DNA from: Tenrec ecaudatus
Taxonomy: Eukaryota; Chordata; Mammalia; Afrosoricida; Tenrecidae
Reading direction: 5' to 3'
DNA: 64,000 nt
Assembly (NCBI RefSeq): GCF_050624435.1
Contig: NC_134537.1
Location: 17,976,584 to 18,040,583 of the forward strand
Each line of letters begins with the position of its first letter. Positions within the stretch are counted from its first letter, which is position 1. Made by a program: the position numbers and the translations under genes. Of this stretch, positions 21,660-33,420 are shown piece after piece. Under the pieces are notes generated by a model, which was given only the letters and a program-made list of their open reading frames with translations, did not search any database and had not been told where the DNA came from.

Positions 21660-21880
21660 TACAGAGGCAGTGGTGGCTCTGTAGAATCCCACTTTCCATA
21701 CAGGAGGCGCAGGTTGGATTCCCATCCAATGTACCTCATGTCTAGCTACTACCTCTATCTGTCAGTGGTGGCTGGCATAGAGGCATACCTCAGCTGAGCT
21801 TTCACACTCAGACTAGGGAGAAAGTCTGCTCTCTGAAAGTCAGCAGGCAAAACCCTATGGGCCCCAGTAGTCCAATCCCA
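21660..21880 (+). repeat. tRNA-headed AfroSINE-type copy
   Basis: The head has a B-box-like 'ggttggattcccatccaa' after 'ggtggctctgtagaatccc', followed by 'cacctatctgtcagtgg'-type sequence and 'agactagggagaaag'. The same arrangement recurs at 44145-44460. The B-box indicates RNA polymerase III ancestry. Confidence 0.6.
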
Positions 21881-21884
21881 AATG

Positions 21885-22430
21885 TAATCGTTAGGTTTAA
21901 TATCAACTTGTGGGAGCCAGAATTCTCCCGTGATATGATCTAACAGTGTGTGGTCGGTCAGCTCTAAGATAGAATCTACTGTGGAGCAGCCAAGCAGTTC
22001 ATCTGGTCACACTCTTGATACAATCGAAGGTTTCACCTGAGGTGTGGCCTGCCCTTAACATAGATAGACAGTGTGCAGAAGCAAGCTCACTTCTATGGCT
22101 GGGATTTGGATCCTGCATCTGTCTTGTCAACCTCCTGTTACATCACCTGCCAATCCCAGGCAGGACCTTGAGTTCATGTGGTCGATCATAGATTCATTCA
22201 ACTTGACCTTCACCAGCCTCTGATCTTCCAGCTTGGTCTTTCGATGGAACAGTCCCTGCAGGTACAGGAGGAGTTAGAAGCCTTTAGTTCAAATCTGACC
22301 CACAAACTTGAACCGGAGTGTACTTACTCATTTCTGCAACGTGTGAACCATTTCTTGATATAAATCTCCTTCTGTGAACATACATAGACCAGCGTCACTA
22401 GAGAACCCAGCTACCATCCCACTCAATCAT
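21885..22430 (+). repeat. LTR-like interspersed repeat
   Basis: It begins with 'aatcgttaggtttaatatc' and ends in 'actagagaacccagctac', a pattern seen in mammalian LTR-like repeats of this class (and, reversed, at 39671 and 58589). No retroviral coding sequence was seen. The family name is not certain. Confidence 0.4.
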
Positions 22431-23118
22431 GGAGAAGGGGCAGGACTGGGCAGTACTTCAATCCATCTATGGCAGGCAACCGCAGCAACAGTGAAGACTG
22501 CATCATGGAAATCTCCTTTCCTCTCACAACCTGCTACCACTGAGACTTGGCCTTGGGCAATAAAACGGGAAGAAGGAATGAGTCAGTTCCAAGTTTATGA
22601 TTGTAACAAAGTAAGACAAAATAACGTAGATACATTTTTTAGTGATAAGTATGACCAGCGCATTTCAAGTATAGATGTCAAAAGAGCCAGGTCTAAGACC
22701 CAGCTCTACCCTCCCTGCCGCATGTTCTCAGAAAAGGCAGCCGAAATCTCACTGTCTCCTTTTCCTTGTTGATCAAGTCCAGACCACAGGAACTACACTG
22801 TCCTAGAGAAGATATGAAAACATATTTACCAACCTGTTGCATAGAGCCACCAAGCAATCACACTGACTAGTACCCACACATTCCTCCAGCCTCATCATGC
22901 TCATTTGTCCCATCAGCACGATGGCCCCCACCATGTACCAGGCACCGCTCAGGGCTGCGCTCCCCCTCACAGGAAATCATCTGCATGAAAGCGGATCAGA
23001 ACCACCAGGCAGAAACAGCGTTTTTAGCCGTTTGCACGTGTCATTTCCGACTTCCCCAGATCCAGTTAGAGGATTCTGACGTCAACCAAATATCTTTTAT
23101 TTTTGTTTTCATAGCTTG
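22431..23118. other. Noncoding, no recognised element
   Basis: No confident repeat or gene. The reading frame at 22374-22772 has no recognisable domain and begins inside the preceding repeat. The last bases (catagcttg, 23110-23118) are the left target-site copy of the next L1. Confidence 0.35.
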
Positions 23119-23647
23119 CTTTTTCTTTTTTAGTGTTTTTTAAAAATCATTTTATTGGGGCTTGTCCAATTCTTATTGCAACCCATACATCCCAACATCG
23201 TGTCAAGCACATTTGTACATTTGTTGCCATCATCATTCTCAAAACATTTGCTTTCTACTTGAGACCTTGGTATCAGCACATTTTTCCCATCTATTTTTCC
23301 CATCCCTCCCTGTCCCCCCTCCATAAACCCTTGATAATTTAAAAATTATTATAATTTTGTCATGTCTTAGACTGTCTGATGTCTCCTTTCCCCCACTTTT
23401 CTGTTGTTCATCCCCCAGGGAGGAGGTTATATGTAGATCCTTATAATCAGTTCCCCTTTTCCACCCAACCCTTCCTCTACTCTGCCGGAATCGCCACTCT
23501 CACCACTGGTCCTGAAGGGATCGTATGTCCTGGATTCCCTGTGTTTCCAGTTCCTATCTGTACCAATGCACATCCTCTGGTCTAGCCAGATTTGTAAGAT
23601 AGAATTGGAGTCATGATAGTGGGGGGGGGGGAGGAAGCATTTAGGAA
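23119..23647 (-). mobile_element. 5'-truncated L1 3' end, reverse
   Basis: It opens with T-rich tail sequence and 'atcattttattggggcttg' and closes after a poly-G run and 'gaagcatttaggaa'. Short target-site copies catagcttg flank it at 23110-23118 and 23648-23656. Confidence 0.8.
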
Positions 23648-23929
23648 CATAGCTTGGTTTATGGCAGTGTTGTGTAGAGAAAATCCTAACACTGAATAAC
23701 TGGGGGTGAACATCAGAGAATAATAGCATCAATATATCACACCCTACAAGGACTCCCTACAATTTGATGTTGGACATATTACTAATTCTAAGATTAGTAA
23801 TTGCCCCCTCCCCCAAAACAACAACAAGAAGCCAGAGGGGCCATAAGTACTGTACCGGTTGTTTGAAATGCGTAAATATGTGCCAGGTGAACCTGTAGAA
23901 CAAAAGGCATGAAAGCTCAGGGAGGTCAG

Positions 23930-24135
23930 CAGCCTGGAAGGAGGCCCGGTGATGGGTTCAAAGCACTTGACTGCTAACCAAAAGGGTTTGAACTTGCCAG
24001 CCACTTTGCAGGAGAACGCTAGGACAGTCTACTCCCAGCAAGATAGATATACAACCCTGGAAACATCACAAGGTAGCTCTATTAGGCCCCACTGGGTTTC
24101 TACGAGTTCATAGTCATGGATTCAGATTAGAAAAC
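23930..24135 (+). repeat. AfroSINE copy
   Basis: 'gcacttgactgctaaccaaaa' is the characteristic tRNA-like AfroSINE region. A body with 'gtagctctattaggcccc' and 'gagttcatagtcatgg' follows. Confidence 0.75.
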
Positions 24136-24339
24136 AACAACAAACATTTCACATCATTTACAGTTTTTACCCACTCTTTAGGGGAGGCCTGGCCTAAACT
24201 CCAGAGGCAGACCTTCCTGTGAGCAATAGCCTCAGGAAGTGAGGACCAGGCCCAGGGCAACCCAGAATGGAGCTTAGCCCCAGAACACAAAATAAAAGTC
24301 AGAAGTCCCAGTTTCTGGAGTACATAACCCTGTGAGTTC

Positions 24340-24560
24340 CTTGTTCACAACATTTTGATGCAGATTAACAAATCTAATCCTCACCACATACCTGAGAGGT
24401 AGGGCCTACTATTATCCCCTCTTTACAGAGGAGGAAAAGGAACCACAGGGGAATTATGCGATTTGCCCAAGGTTCTGCAGTAGGAAAAGGCAGGGCCGGA
24501 TTTTCACCTAGGTGGAAGGACTTGATGCCTTTACCCTAACCACTACTCCATTCAGCAAAT
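24340..24560 (+). repeat. MIR SINE
   Basis: Good MIR order: 'attatcccctctttacag', 'aggaggaaaaggaacc', 'tttgcccaaggttctgcag', then 'taaccactactcca'. Confidence 0.8.
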
Positions 24561-25488
24561 GGAGGAGGCCCTGCCAGGGAAGGAAAGCATTTATGAAGGG
24601 GCAGGTCGCTGGCACATGATGGGTCACCAACCTGAGGTCCCTCTTAGGACGGCAGGAGTCTTAACCCGAGGGGACCCCAGGGAGTAATTTCTTCGCGGCG
24701 GTTGCAGAGAATATGCACATGGTCATAGAGTGGAAACTGAGGTGGGCGTGGGGGCGTGAGTGGGGCGGAAGAGAGAGGAGGCAGGAGGGTAGCAAACCCT
24801 TTCTACGGGGGTCGGGGGTGGAGGATGGGCGGTCTGGTTTAAAAGGATTTGCTTTAGGATGGAAGGATTAGCTCTGATTGTTAACTAAATAAACCTGGAG
24901 CTGGGGGCGGAGCCCAGGCTGAAGAGGGCCTGAGCCATCTGGGGAGCTCTAGATGCTGCTCTAGACAGTACCAGGAGGGTTAGCGAGGAAGTGGGGGGTG
25001 GGAATGGGGGGGCGCAGAAAGGGAGCGAGGAGGATTCTGAAACAGCAGTCAGTCCGCATTTACTGTAAAGGGTCCGATGCTAACTGGTTTGGGCTGCGCA
25101 GGCCAGGGTGTTTTGTTTTACTTTTCCTCCCCCTTTAAAAGTGCAAACGCCATTTGGTCTCGATCTGGCTGATGGGGCGGAGTTTGCCAACCATGGCTCT
25201 CAAGAAATAATCTGTAACACCGGTTATTTTACCTGTACCTCACCTACGCTTCCTCGTCGCCGCTTGCTAGCTCATTAACCTGAGCATGCACACACACACA
25301 CTTTCACCCCCTTCCTGGGGGTGAAAAGGAACGAGGAAAAGAGAGGAAACTCGCACTTGGTTGATGCTTCATGAAACCTGAGGTATGTCCCACTGAGATG
25401 CGGCTGGACCTGAAGGTTTCCTCTGGGCATGGTTCTGCCCTGCACAGTGCCACACATGAGAAACCCTGCAAGAATTCTGTTTCCTGCC
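24561..25488. other. Repeat-poor G-rich noncoding DNA
   Basis: Mostly single-copy, purine-rich and repeat-poor. 25055-25200 ('tttactgtaaagggtccg' to 'ggagtttgccaacc') resembles an old Charlie-group hAT MITE. A (CA)n run lies at about 25289-25301. It is the left flank of the TEAD-like inverted repeat and may be a regulatory stretch, but nothing proves it. Confidence 0.35.
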
Positions 25489-25608
25489 ACATTCCATTTG
25501 GGAACTCATGCCCAAGACAATATTACAGAGCCATGAAACGCCGCCGCAGGCCTGGGCTACAGGGAAATGGAGTACGCTCCCTCCCTCTCCGCTCCCCAAA
25601 TGGAATGT
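25489..25608. promoter_or_regulatory. Inverted pair of TEAD-like sites
   Basis: acattccatttggg (25489-25502) and cccaaatggaatgt (25595-25608) are perfect 14-bp inverted copies about 92 bp apart. Each contains CATTCC/GGAATG, the core M-CAT motif bound by TEAD factors. A repeat-free stretch rich in TAAT-type motifs follows to about 25760. This arrangement suits a tissue-specific enhancer; that is inference from motifs. Confidence 0.4.
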
Positions 25609-26769
25609 CTCCATGTCGTTGGGAAGGGCTTGCCCACAGAAGAAATGGCATATTTTAGTAATCTTGGCTTTCCGTTATAATTCCTTTAAAGAGCCCAGCT
25701 TTGCGAAGAATAAGCACAGCCATCAATCACGCCAGCGACTTTAGAGATCCTGTTAGTAATTATCTCCTTACTGGAGGGTCAGCTTATTGTCCTGCCATCT
25801 GTCCAACACTATCTGTCTCATAACTGGGTGCCAAACACTCTTCACTTTCCACTCGGAACTTGAATTTCTAACACAATCACATGGTTCTAAGAGTGGATGA
25901 GGTTTTGAAAAGACACCCCTGTGGGCCCGTCCCCTGATTAAGACGTGAGAAGGCACCATGACTTCCAAGGAATTAGAACTTTCCAGTGGACTGACCCTGA
26001 AGTACAAGAAAAGGTTCTTATTCGGGGGCTAGGATGGGAACGTTTTCACTGACATCATGCGGTCTGGGAAGAAAACACCAGGTAGAAGAAGGAGTAGGCA
26101 AATACTCATTAGGGAAGCTTTGGTTCACCAGGGTTTACAAGAAGCAAAGTGGCCAAAGGCTGGGGCAGAAAGGGCCTGCCTATGTGTGACACATCCCTCT
26201 TCCCTTCCCTGGGAAGCCCATGCCCATCAATGCACTGAGCAATTTGAGAATTACCTCGAAATAAATGTTAGGTAGATATTCTAGATAGCAAACGCCTTTC
26301 TAGTTGGAGCAGATAATATTTAAAAGCTCTGAAAGAAATGCGGTCTCTTTAAATCGTAGGGATAAAAAAACAAAACAAAAAAACCATTGGAACTTAGACC
26401 AAGCAGCAGTATCTCCCATCTGCAATCCCTCCGAACGACTCTCCCTACTTCCTTTTCTGGACCACCCCCAAAACAGTGTCAGAAAGCAGTTAAAACCCTC
26501 CAGTGCCCCAAATTCCTCTGAAGCGCCGCATGCCTGGCTAATGCCCAGCCTTTGAGGCTCACGGTGCCTGGTGCCCGGGTTGCCCCTGCGCTCTGTTCCA
26601 GCGGTAGACAGGGAACTTCCAGGCCATCACAGACCCCACGCTCCCACAGAGATGAACAGGCGCCCACTAGGATGTACAGAATTCCGCACAGTTTGGAGTG
26701 GCCGCTTGCCTGGGTCATCCTTTCCCAGCCCCCTCCCTCACCTAGCTAACCTCCAAGTCAATCAGGACT
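25609..26769. other. Repeat-poor noncoding DNA
   Basis: No interspersed repeat was recognised and no convincing exon. Frames around 26304-26777 are short with no domain. Low repeat content beside the TEAD-like sites makes this a reasonable place to look for conserved elements. Confidence 0.35.
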
Positions 26770-27035
26770 TCCTCTGAAGCCGTTTCTAGTCACACCCAAC
26801 CCCACCCCACCCCACCCTGACCTCTTATTATTCATATGCTTTCTTTACAAAGACTTACCATCTGACTCATCAAGAGGCCATTTTGCATGTGTTTGTGTGA
26901 TTATAGGATCTCCCTTGGTCGATCTGCCCACTAGAGCATGAGTGTTTTGATGGTAAAGGCCTTGCTTGTTTTACTCCTTAATGTCCCAGGCGCCCAGCAA
27001 GCTACTCCCAGTGAGCTGTTATTTATTATTATTAT
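26770..27035 (+). repeat. L2 LINE 3' fragment
   Basis: 'cccactagagcatgagtg', 'gtaaaggccttgcttg' and 'gtcccaggcgcccagcaagc' follow the L2 3' end consensus order. Ancient mammalian LINE. Confidence 0.6.
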
Positions 27036-27348
27036 CTATCCATGCAGAGATCATTTAGCGTGCTATCTACACCTTTACTACTTACACAATTGACAAGAGG
27101 AAGAATTAGTGACCATTGTGGAGATGGGATTCCAAAGGGCTCAATCTTATAGATTCACAAGAAAGTGCAAAACAAAGCTATCACATAAACATGGGTCATT
27201 GTCCAGAAGGGCCCTTTGTGTGTCTGAGACTGGAGAGGGGTGTTATGTAGTATACTAAAAAGATTACGGAGCAGAGTTTTAATATAAAAAACTCTGAAGA
27301 ATTTGAAGCCATACTCTTCTTTTTGTATAACCCCCACTGCCCCTTCCT

Positions 27349-27406
27349 ACACACACACACACACACACACGCACGCACACGCACGCACACGCACGCACAC
27401 ACGCAC
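27349..27406. repeat. (AC)/(GCAC)n microsatellite
   Basis: A compound array: about 10 AC units and then alternating gcac units. Confidence 0.95.
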
Positions 27407-27409
27407 CTT

Positions 27410-28560
27410 CTCTTATCCCAGTCTGTCACCCTAAGCTTGAGTTCCAACGTTAAGTGTAGCATGCTGGAAACATGTGAGAAGGGCTTGGAAAAGGAGGGTT
27501 ATAAAGTTTGTCCTGTGAACAGAAGGTCCCTTTTGTCCCTGTTAAAAAGAATTTGATAGTAGATCAATTACATAAACCTTATACCCACACCTCAGAAATT
27601 ACTTGAGTCAAATCAATCTGTCGTTGAACATTTTTTTCTAAAGGAGATAACCTCTACTTTTGAATAATATCCACCCCGCCCCCCCCCCCTGATTTTCTGA
27701 GGAAATCTTGCAGCTTATTGAGTTTCAGAAAATCACTGTGCTGCCATTGGACCAGCCAGGCTTGCTTTTTTGGGTAAATACTCAGATGAGTGTTTACCCC
27801 AGCTCAAAAACAGTGACATAGTCACTAACACAGACGTAAAAGCTTACAAAATCTCCACGATATGAAAAATAGCTTCTTAAATAATAGTTAATTATTGTTC
27901 ACATACACGTGCAAGAGAAGTTTGAAAATGTTAAGAGAAGCACACAGTGTGTGTTAGGGCCCTGGCCAGGTCTGGATTTGAATGCTCATTCTTGACTTAC
28001 TCAAGATTCGTGCTCTTAAAGAACAAGCTGGGGTCTGGGGCAGAACTCCCAATCAACACACAGCAAGGGAGAAAGGAAAATAAGAGGGTACAGGGCAGGC
28101 TGAGGATTTACTTGTTTCAAGTGGAGGAGATTTCCTTCAGCCATAGTGCTGTGATTCAGCATTCGTAAAAGAAATCATTTACCGTCTGAGCAAAGCAGCA
28201 TCATGTTCCTGCAGTGCTACAGAAAATGACTTTGGGGGCCAATGTGAAATGGGATACGGGACAAGGGTAGAGAACCTTTCTTCTGTCCCAAGGGGTGATA
28301 TTAGAAGGCTTACAAGCCCCTATTGGCGGCTTGCTCTCATCCACCCACACTGCCTCCCCACCCTCTTCACACCACTCAGGGCTTCTACTTTATCCTAGGG
28401 GTTTCATTCATTGCGCCCCACTGTTCTCCAATCGCCTACTTTTTCTGTGTCTGGGTTTGGTAGTCATTTCTTTTAAAATAATTAATACCTGACTAGTTCC
28501 AAGGAGTTAGACATTAAAGATACGTCAATCAAATGCCCAACTCCTCTAAGAAGCTATTTG
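27410..28560. other. Noncoding, no recognised element
   Basis: No gene or confident repeat. It contains a C-rich run near 27675-27690. Composition is average. Confidence 0.35.
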
Positions 28561-28570
28561 GCCTCATTCT

Positions 28571-28741
28571 TCCCCCCCCACCCCCCCCACCCCCCATCCC
28601 CCCCACCCCCCCACCCCCGCTCCTCCCAGGAGTATATGCCTTCGCGTCCTTGGGTCATGCAATTAGCTGCAATGTCCTGCAAATGTTCATGAGATTTTAC
28701 GGAAATGTCTCACGTGGGGGGGTGGGGGTGGGGGTGGGGGT
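28571..28741. repeat. Facing poly-C and poly-G tracts
   Basis: A (CCCCCCA)n-like C tract lies at 28571-28620, and a GGGGGT repeat at 28715-28741, about 95 bp apart. The two are near-complementary and could pair as an inverted repeat. Each could also fold as G-quadruplex or i-motif. Confidence 0.8.
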
Positions 28742-29565
28742 GCTGTTTGCTTCCAAATCCAAAGGTCAGGCAGAGGGGAACCAAATGCGGAGTCTAGGGC
28801 CAGAAGCCAAAAATGCCCAAATGTCACAGCAGTTCTTGCTTCTACCAAAAATCGATCAGGAAAGAGAAGGCGACTTTTGCTGGATGTAAGGTTTTTGTCT
28901 TTTAGCTGGCCTAAGAAAACAAAGGAGTGTCTAAGTCACAACTTCTGCTGCTGTTGTTGTTGCTGTTGTGGTGGTGGTGGTGGTTCGGCACAATAGGGGG
29001 TTAATACCCTCTACTAGAGTCACCTAGTAAAGCATGCCTTCCAAAATGGGGTGATAGCCAGAGGCATATAGTCTAGTATTATAATACATCACATAGAGAC
29101 ATGTGGCGAGAAGAGCCATATTAATTGACTCCAATTCGGTGGGGACCTTAACAAAATTTGAGGGTTGGTGGTTTAGGATATTTTTCACCCAAATTGGCCG
29201 ACATCCTCCTAACTTCATTTTTCGTTCCTTCTAATGGCCTGTGCTCCATCCTTGCCTAATTCTATCTACCTCAAAACAAGCTGCCAGCTAGATGCAGGCC
29301 AGGGTCTCCCCTTCAAACAATAAGAACTAGATAGGGTTTGAAATGTAGCTTGGTCGGTTCTGATCTGAGTATGTCTACAAATTGACCCAGTGACACATAT
29401 TCCATCTAGTTGTATTTCATCACACAATCCCAGTAGTAATACACACCTGCTCTCCTTCTGCCCACGTAACCCTGAACTCAGTATTTCTGTAGCCTTCCTC
29501 CCAACCAAGGACATGGACATAGAGCAGATGAAAGCCTTGACCTGTATTTCTAAAGCTGAACACTT
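28742..29565. other. Noncoding with (GTT/GTG)n
   Basis: A trinucleotide array lies at about 28944-28984, changing from (tgt)n to (ggt)n. The rest shows no recognised repeat or gene. Confidence 0.5.
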
Positions 29566-31320
29566 TAAAAAAAATCATTTTATTAGGGGCTCATACAACT
29601 CTTATCACCATCCATACAGACATCAGTTGTGTAAAGCACATTTGTACATTCATTGCCCTCATCTTTCTCAAAACATTTGTTCTCCACCTAAGCCCCTGGC
29701 ATCAGCTCCTCATTTTCCCCCTCCCTCCCAGCTCCCCTTGTAATCCGTTCCCCCTTTCAATCCCACCTTCCCTCTACCCTCCCTCCCAGTATTCCCATTC
29801 TCACCACTGGTCCTGAAGGGGTCATCCGTCCTGGATCCCCTGTGTTTCCATTTCCTATCTGTACCAGTGTACATCCTCTGGTCTAGCTCGGTTTGTAAGG
29901 TAGAACTGGGATCATGATAGTGGGTGGGGAGGAAGCAGTTAAGAACTAGAGGAACGTTTTATGTCTCATCGTTGCGACCCTGCACCCTGTTTGGCTCGTC
30001 TCCTCTCTGAGACCCTTCTGTAAGGGGGTGTTCTGTTGCCTACAGATGGGCTTTGGGTCTCCACTGCATACTCCCCTTCATTTACAATGATATGATTTTT
30101 TGTTCTTTGATGCCTTATACCTGATCCCTTGGGCACCTCGTGATCACACAGGCTGGTGTGCTTCTTTCATGTGGACTTTGTTGTTTCTGAGCTAGATAGA
30201 CGCTCATTTATTTTCAAGGCTTTAAGACCCCAGACACTAGATCTTTTGATAGCCAGGCACCATCAGCTTTCTTCACCACATTTGTTTATGCACCCATTTT
30301 GTCTTCAGCAATCGTATTGGAAAGATGTGCATCATGGAATGCCAATTTAATAGAACAAAGTGTTCTTGCATTGAATAAGTACATGAGTGGAGGTCCAATG
30401 TCCATCTGCTGCCTTAATAGTAAACCTATAAACATATGCACGTAGATCGATTTCCCCACCATTGTATATAAATATATTTACATATGTGCATGCCTGTATT
30501 TAGACCTCTATAAATGCCCTTTGCCTCCTAGTTCTTTCCTCTATTTTCCTTTCCTCTTGTCCCACTATCATGTTCAAACTTCATTTGGGTTTCAGTAATT
30601 TCTCTTGGCTACATTGTCCTTGCTGAATCCCTACCACGTCTCTCACACCCTCCTTGCTACTAATTTTGGATCACTTGTTGCTACCTTGTCCCTGGGTTGG
30701 TCAACAAGACAACTCCTTACCCCCGCCTCTCCCTGTCCCATGTTCCCCTAGAACCATCGATCCCATTGTTTTCTCCTCCAGACTGCTCATCCAGCCTATC
30801 ATCTAGATAGATCTGCAGAGATGACACTATGTACAAAAAAAACAAAGCATAGCAAGACAAAGCGACAAAAGAGAACACAATAATGACAACAACAAAGACC
30901 AATGACCAAGAAAAAAATTAATTTAAAAAAATGGTTAAAAGAAAAACCTGTAAATAGATCAAGGTCTGTTTTTGACCTCTGGGCATGTCCTCCAGTTGAG
31001 TTTGATGTGGGTACCACATTCTGGCCCCAATCTGTCCTTTACACTCCCTCGGGAGCTCCCTCTTCTGCTCCCCCCATTGCTCTGTCGCAAGCCCTTAGTG
31101 TTTTGCCTCGATGTGGTGGAGTCTGACCGGGCCAATGCCACCACTGAGTCTCCAGTGTTGTCCCCCATAGGGCCCTGGGTCTATGAGTATTTTGCTGTAT
31201 CTTACATCCTCTAACTTATCCTTTCACCTTCACGTCAGTTGTTTGTGCCCTTACGAGGGTTATACAGTCCCCATTGCGCACAGTCCCCTCCCCACCCTCT
31301 TCCCCCACCTTCAGCAGATT
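29566..31320 (-). mobile_element. L1 3' UTR, 1.75 kb, reverse
   Basis: It starts with 'aaaaaaaatcattttatta' and passes the family blocks in order: 'gaaggggtcatccgtcctgg' (29816), 'tctgagctagatagacgc' (30188), 'ctttaagaccccagacac' (30219) and 'agtgttttgcctcgatgtgg' (31096). It has no ORF. It extends almost as far as the 2.3-kb copy at 14658 but is missing some 3' sequence (29735-29745). Confidence 0.8.
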
Positions 31321-31329
31321 GTTGTGCCT

Positions 31330-31490
31330 GTTACTGCTTCTGAAGGTTTATCTATCTTGCCTTTTCTGAGACTTTTTATGGAAGTAGAAAGCCTCCTTTC
31401 TCTTCCTCTGAGCTGGCTGATGGTTTTGAACTGCTGACCTTCCAGTGAGCAGCCCAATTCATAACCACTCTGCCCTTAGACCATGTTCCT
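31330..31490 (-). repeat. AfroSINE fragment, reverse
   Basis: 'tttatggaagtagaaagcc', 'tctgagctggctgatgg', 'ttgaactgctgacc' and 'gagcagcccaattcataacc' is the head half of a reversed AfroSINE. It lies next to the 5' end of the preceding L1. Confidence 0.75.
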
Positions 31491-31839
31491 ATGATTTTTT
31501 TCCCTGCATTTGCCTACTGTCACTCTACCTCTGCATCAACCCCCTCAAGCCTCATCTTATAGGCACACATTGCCAAGGAAGTATTCGGATCACGTGTGGC
31601 ATGGGTAGGGGTTTCAGAATCCTATTAGAAAGAACTAATGCTGATGCCTATGGATTAGTGATGAGAAAAATGCATACACACAATTTTACCCTTCTGAGAT
31701 TGATCCACGGAGGGGTTATAATAAGTTTGGGTGAGCCAAAGCCAGAATTGCTGTCTGCCATCAACCATATGGTTCTCCTCAACTTCACTCCAACTTCCTG
31801 GCTCATAACCAAAACACAAGCTAAAACTGTTGTCATTTA

Positions 31840-31979
31840 ATCGATTTTTATTCATGAGAACCCCGTATGTTACAGAGTGGAACTGAGCTCTACAGAATGT
31901 TCTTAGTGGAAAACTTATAGAAGTCCATCACTAGGTTTTTCCTTCAGGGCACTTGGAGGATTTTGAATGGCCAACTTTC
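31840..31979 (-). repeat. AfroSINE, left part, split by L1
   Basis: A reversed older AfroSINE: 'gttacagagtggaactgagc' to 'gaggattttgaatggccaac'. It continues at 33357 beyond the L1. The last 16 bases are the probable left target-site copy. Confidence 0.65.
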
Positions 31980-33356
31980 TTTTTTTTTTTATCATTTTAT
32001 TGGGGGCTCATACAACTCTTATCACAATCCATACATACATCAATTGTGTCAAGCACATTTGTACATTCGTTGCCCTCATCATTCTCAAAACACTTTCTCT
32101 CCACTTAAGCTCTTGGCATCAGCTTCTCATTTTCCCCCTCCCTCCCTCATAAACCCTTAATAATTTATAAATTATTATTATTTTGTCATGTCTTATACTG
32201 TTGGATGTCTCCCTTCCCCTACTTTTCTGTTGTCCGTCCCCCAGGGAGGAGGTTATATGTAGATTCCTGTAATTGGTTCCCCCTCTCTACCCCACCCCCC
32301 CTCTACTCTTCCAGTATGACCACTCTCACCACTTGTCCTGAAGGGATCATCTGTCCTGGATTCCCTGTGTTTCCAGTTCCTATCTGCATACATCCTCTGG
32401 TCTAGCCAGTTCCTATCTCCTAGACCAGTGTATATCCTCTGGTCTAGCCAGATTTGTAAGGTAGAATTGGGATAATGATAGTGGAGGGGGGGGGAGCGGG
32501 GAGAAGCATTTAGGAACTAGAGGAAAGTTGTATGTTTCATCATTGCTATACTCCACCCTGATTGGCTCATTACCTCTCTATGACCCTTCTGTAAGGGGAT
32601 GTCCAGTTGCCTACAGATGGGCTTTGGGTGCCCACTTGGCACTCCCCCTCATTAACAATGATATGACTTTTTATTCTTTGATGTCTGATAGCTGATCCCT
32701 TCCACACCTCGTGATTGTACAGGCTGGTGTGCTTCTTCCATGTGGGTTTTGTTGTTTCTGAGCTAGATGGCCGCTTGTTTACCTTCAAGCCTTTAAGACC
32801 CCAGACACTATATCTTTTGATAGCCAGGCACCATCAGCTTTCTTCACCACATTTGCTTATGCACCCATTTGTTTTCAGCGATCCTATGGGGAGGTAATCA
32901 CATAATGATGTGATTTTTTGTTCTTTGATGCCTGATAACTGATCCCTTCGGCACCTCGTGATCAGACAGGCTGGTGTGCTTCTTCCATGTGGCCTTTGTT
33001 GCTTCTCAGCTAGATGGCTGCTTGTTTACCTTCAAGTCTTTAAGACCCTAAACATTATATATATCTTTTGATAGCTGGGCATCATCAGCTTTCTTCACCC
33101 CATTTGCTTATGCACTTGCTTTGTCTTCAGCGATTGTGTCGGGAAGGTGAGCATGATGGAATGCCAGTTTAATAGAACAAAGTATTCTTGCATTGAGGCA
33201 GTACTTCAGTCGAGGCCAAATGTCCATCTGCTGCCTTAATACTAAACCTGTAAATATATGCACATAGATCTATTTCCCCATCCTCATATATATGTACTTG
33301 CCTTTATTTAGACCTCTATAAATGCCCTTTGCCTCCTAGTTCTTTCCTCTATTTCC
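31980..33356 (-). mobile_element. L1 3' UTR with internal tandem duplication, reverse
   Basis: It opens with poly-T and 'atcattttattgggggctc'. Possible diverged target-site copies are tgaatggccaactttc (31964-31979) and tgaacttccacctttc (33357-33372), 12 of 16 identical. Inside, about 247 bp is tandemly repeated: 32661-32907 versus 32908-33154, both with the 'gctagatggc' and 'cttcaccac/cccatttgc' blocks. A second small duplication repeats 'atcctctggtctagccag' near 32391 and 32434. Confidence 0.75.
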
Positions 33357-33420
33357 TGAACTTCCACCTTTCAATCAGTAGCCAAGCACTTGACTGTTTG
33401 CACCATTCGGAGATCTCCCC
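33357..33420 (-). repeat. AfroSINE, right part after L1
   Basis: 'caatcagtagccaagcactt' followed by 'gactgtttgcaccattcgg' is the reversed AfroSINE head. It completes the SINE split at 31979. Confidence 0.65.
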
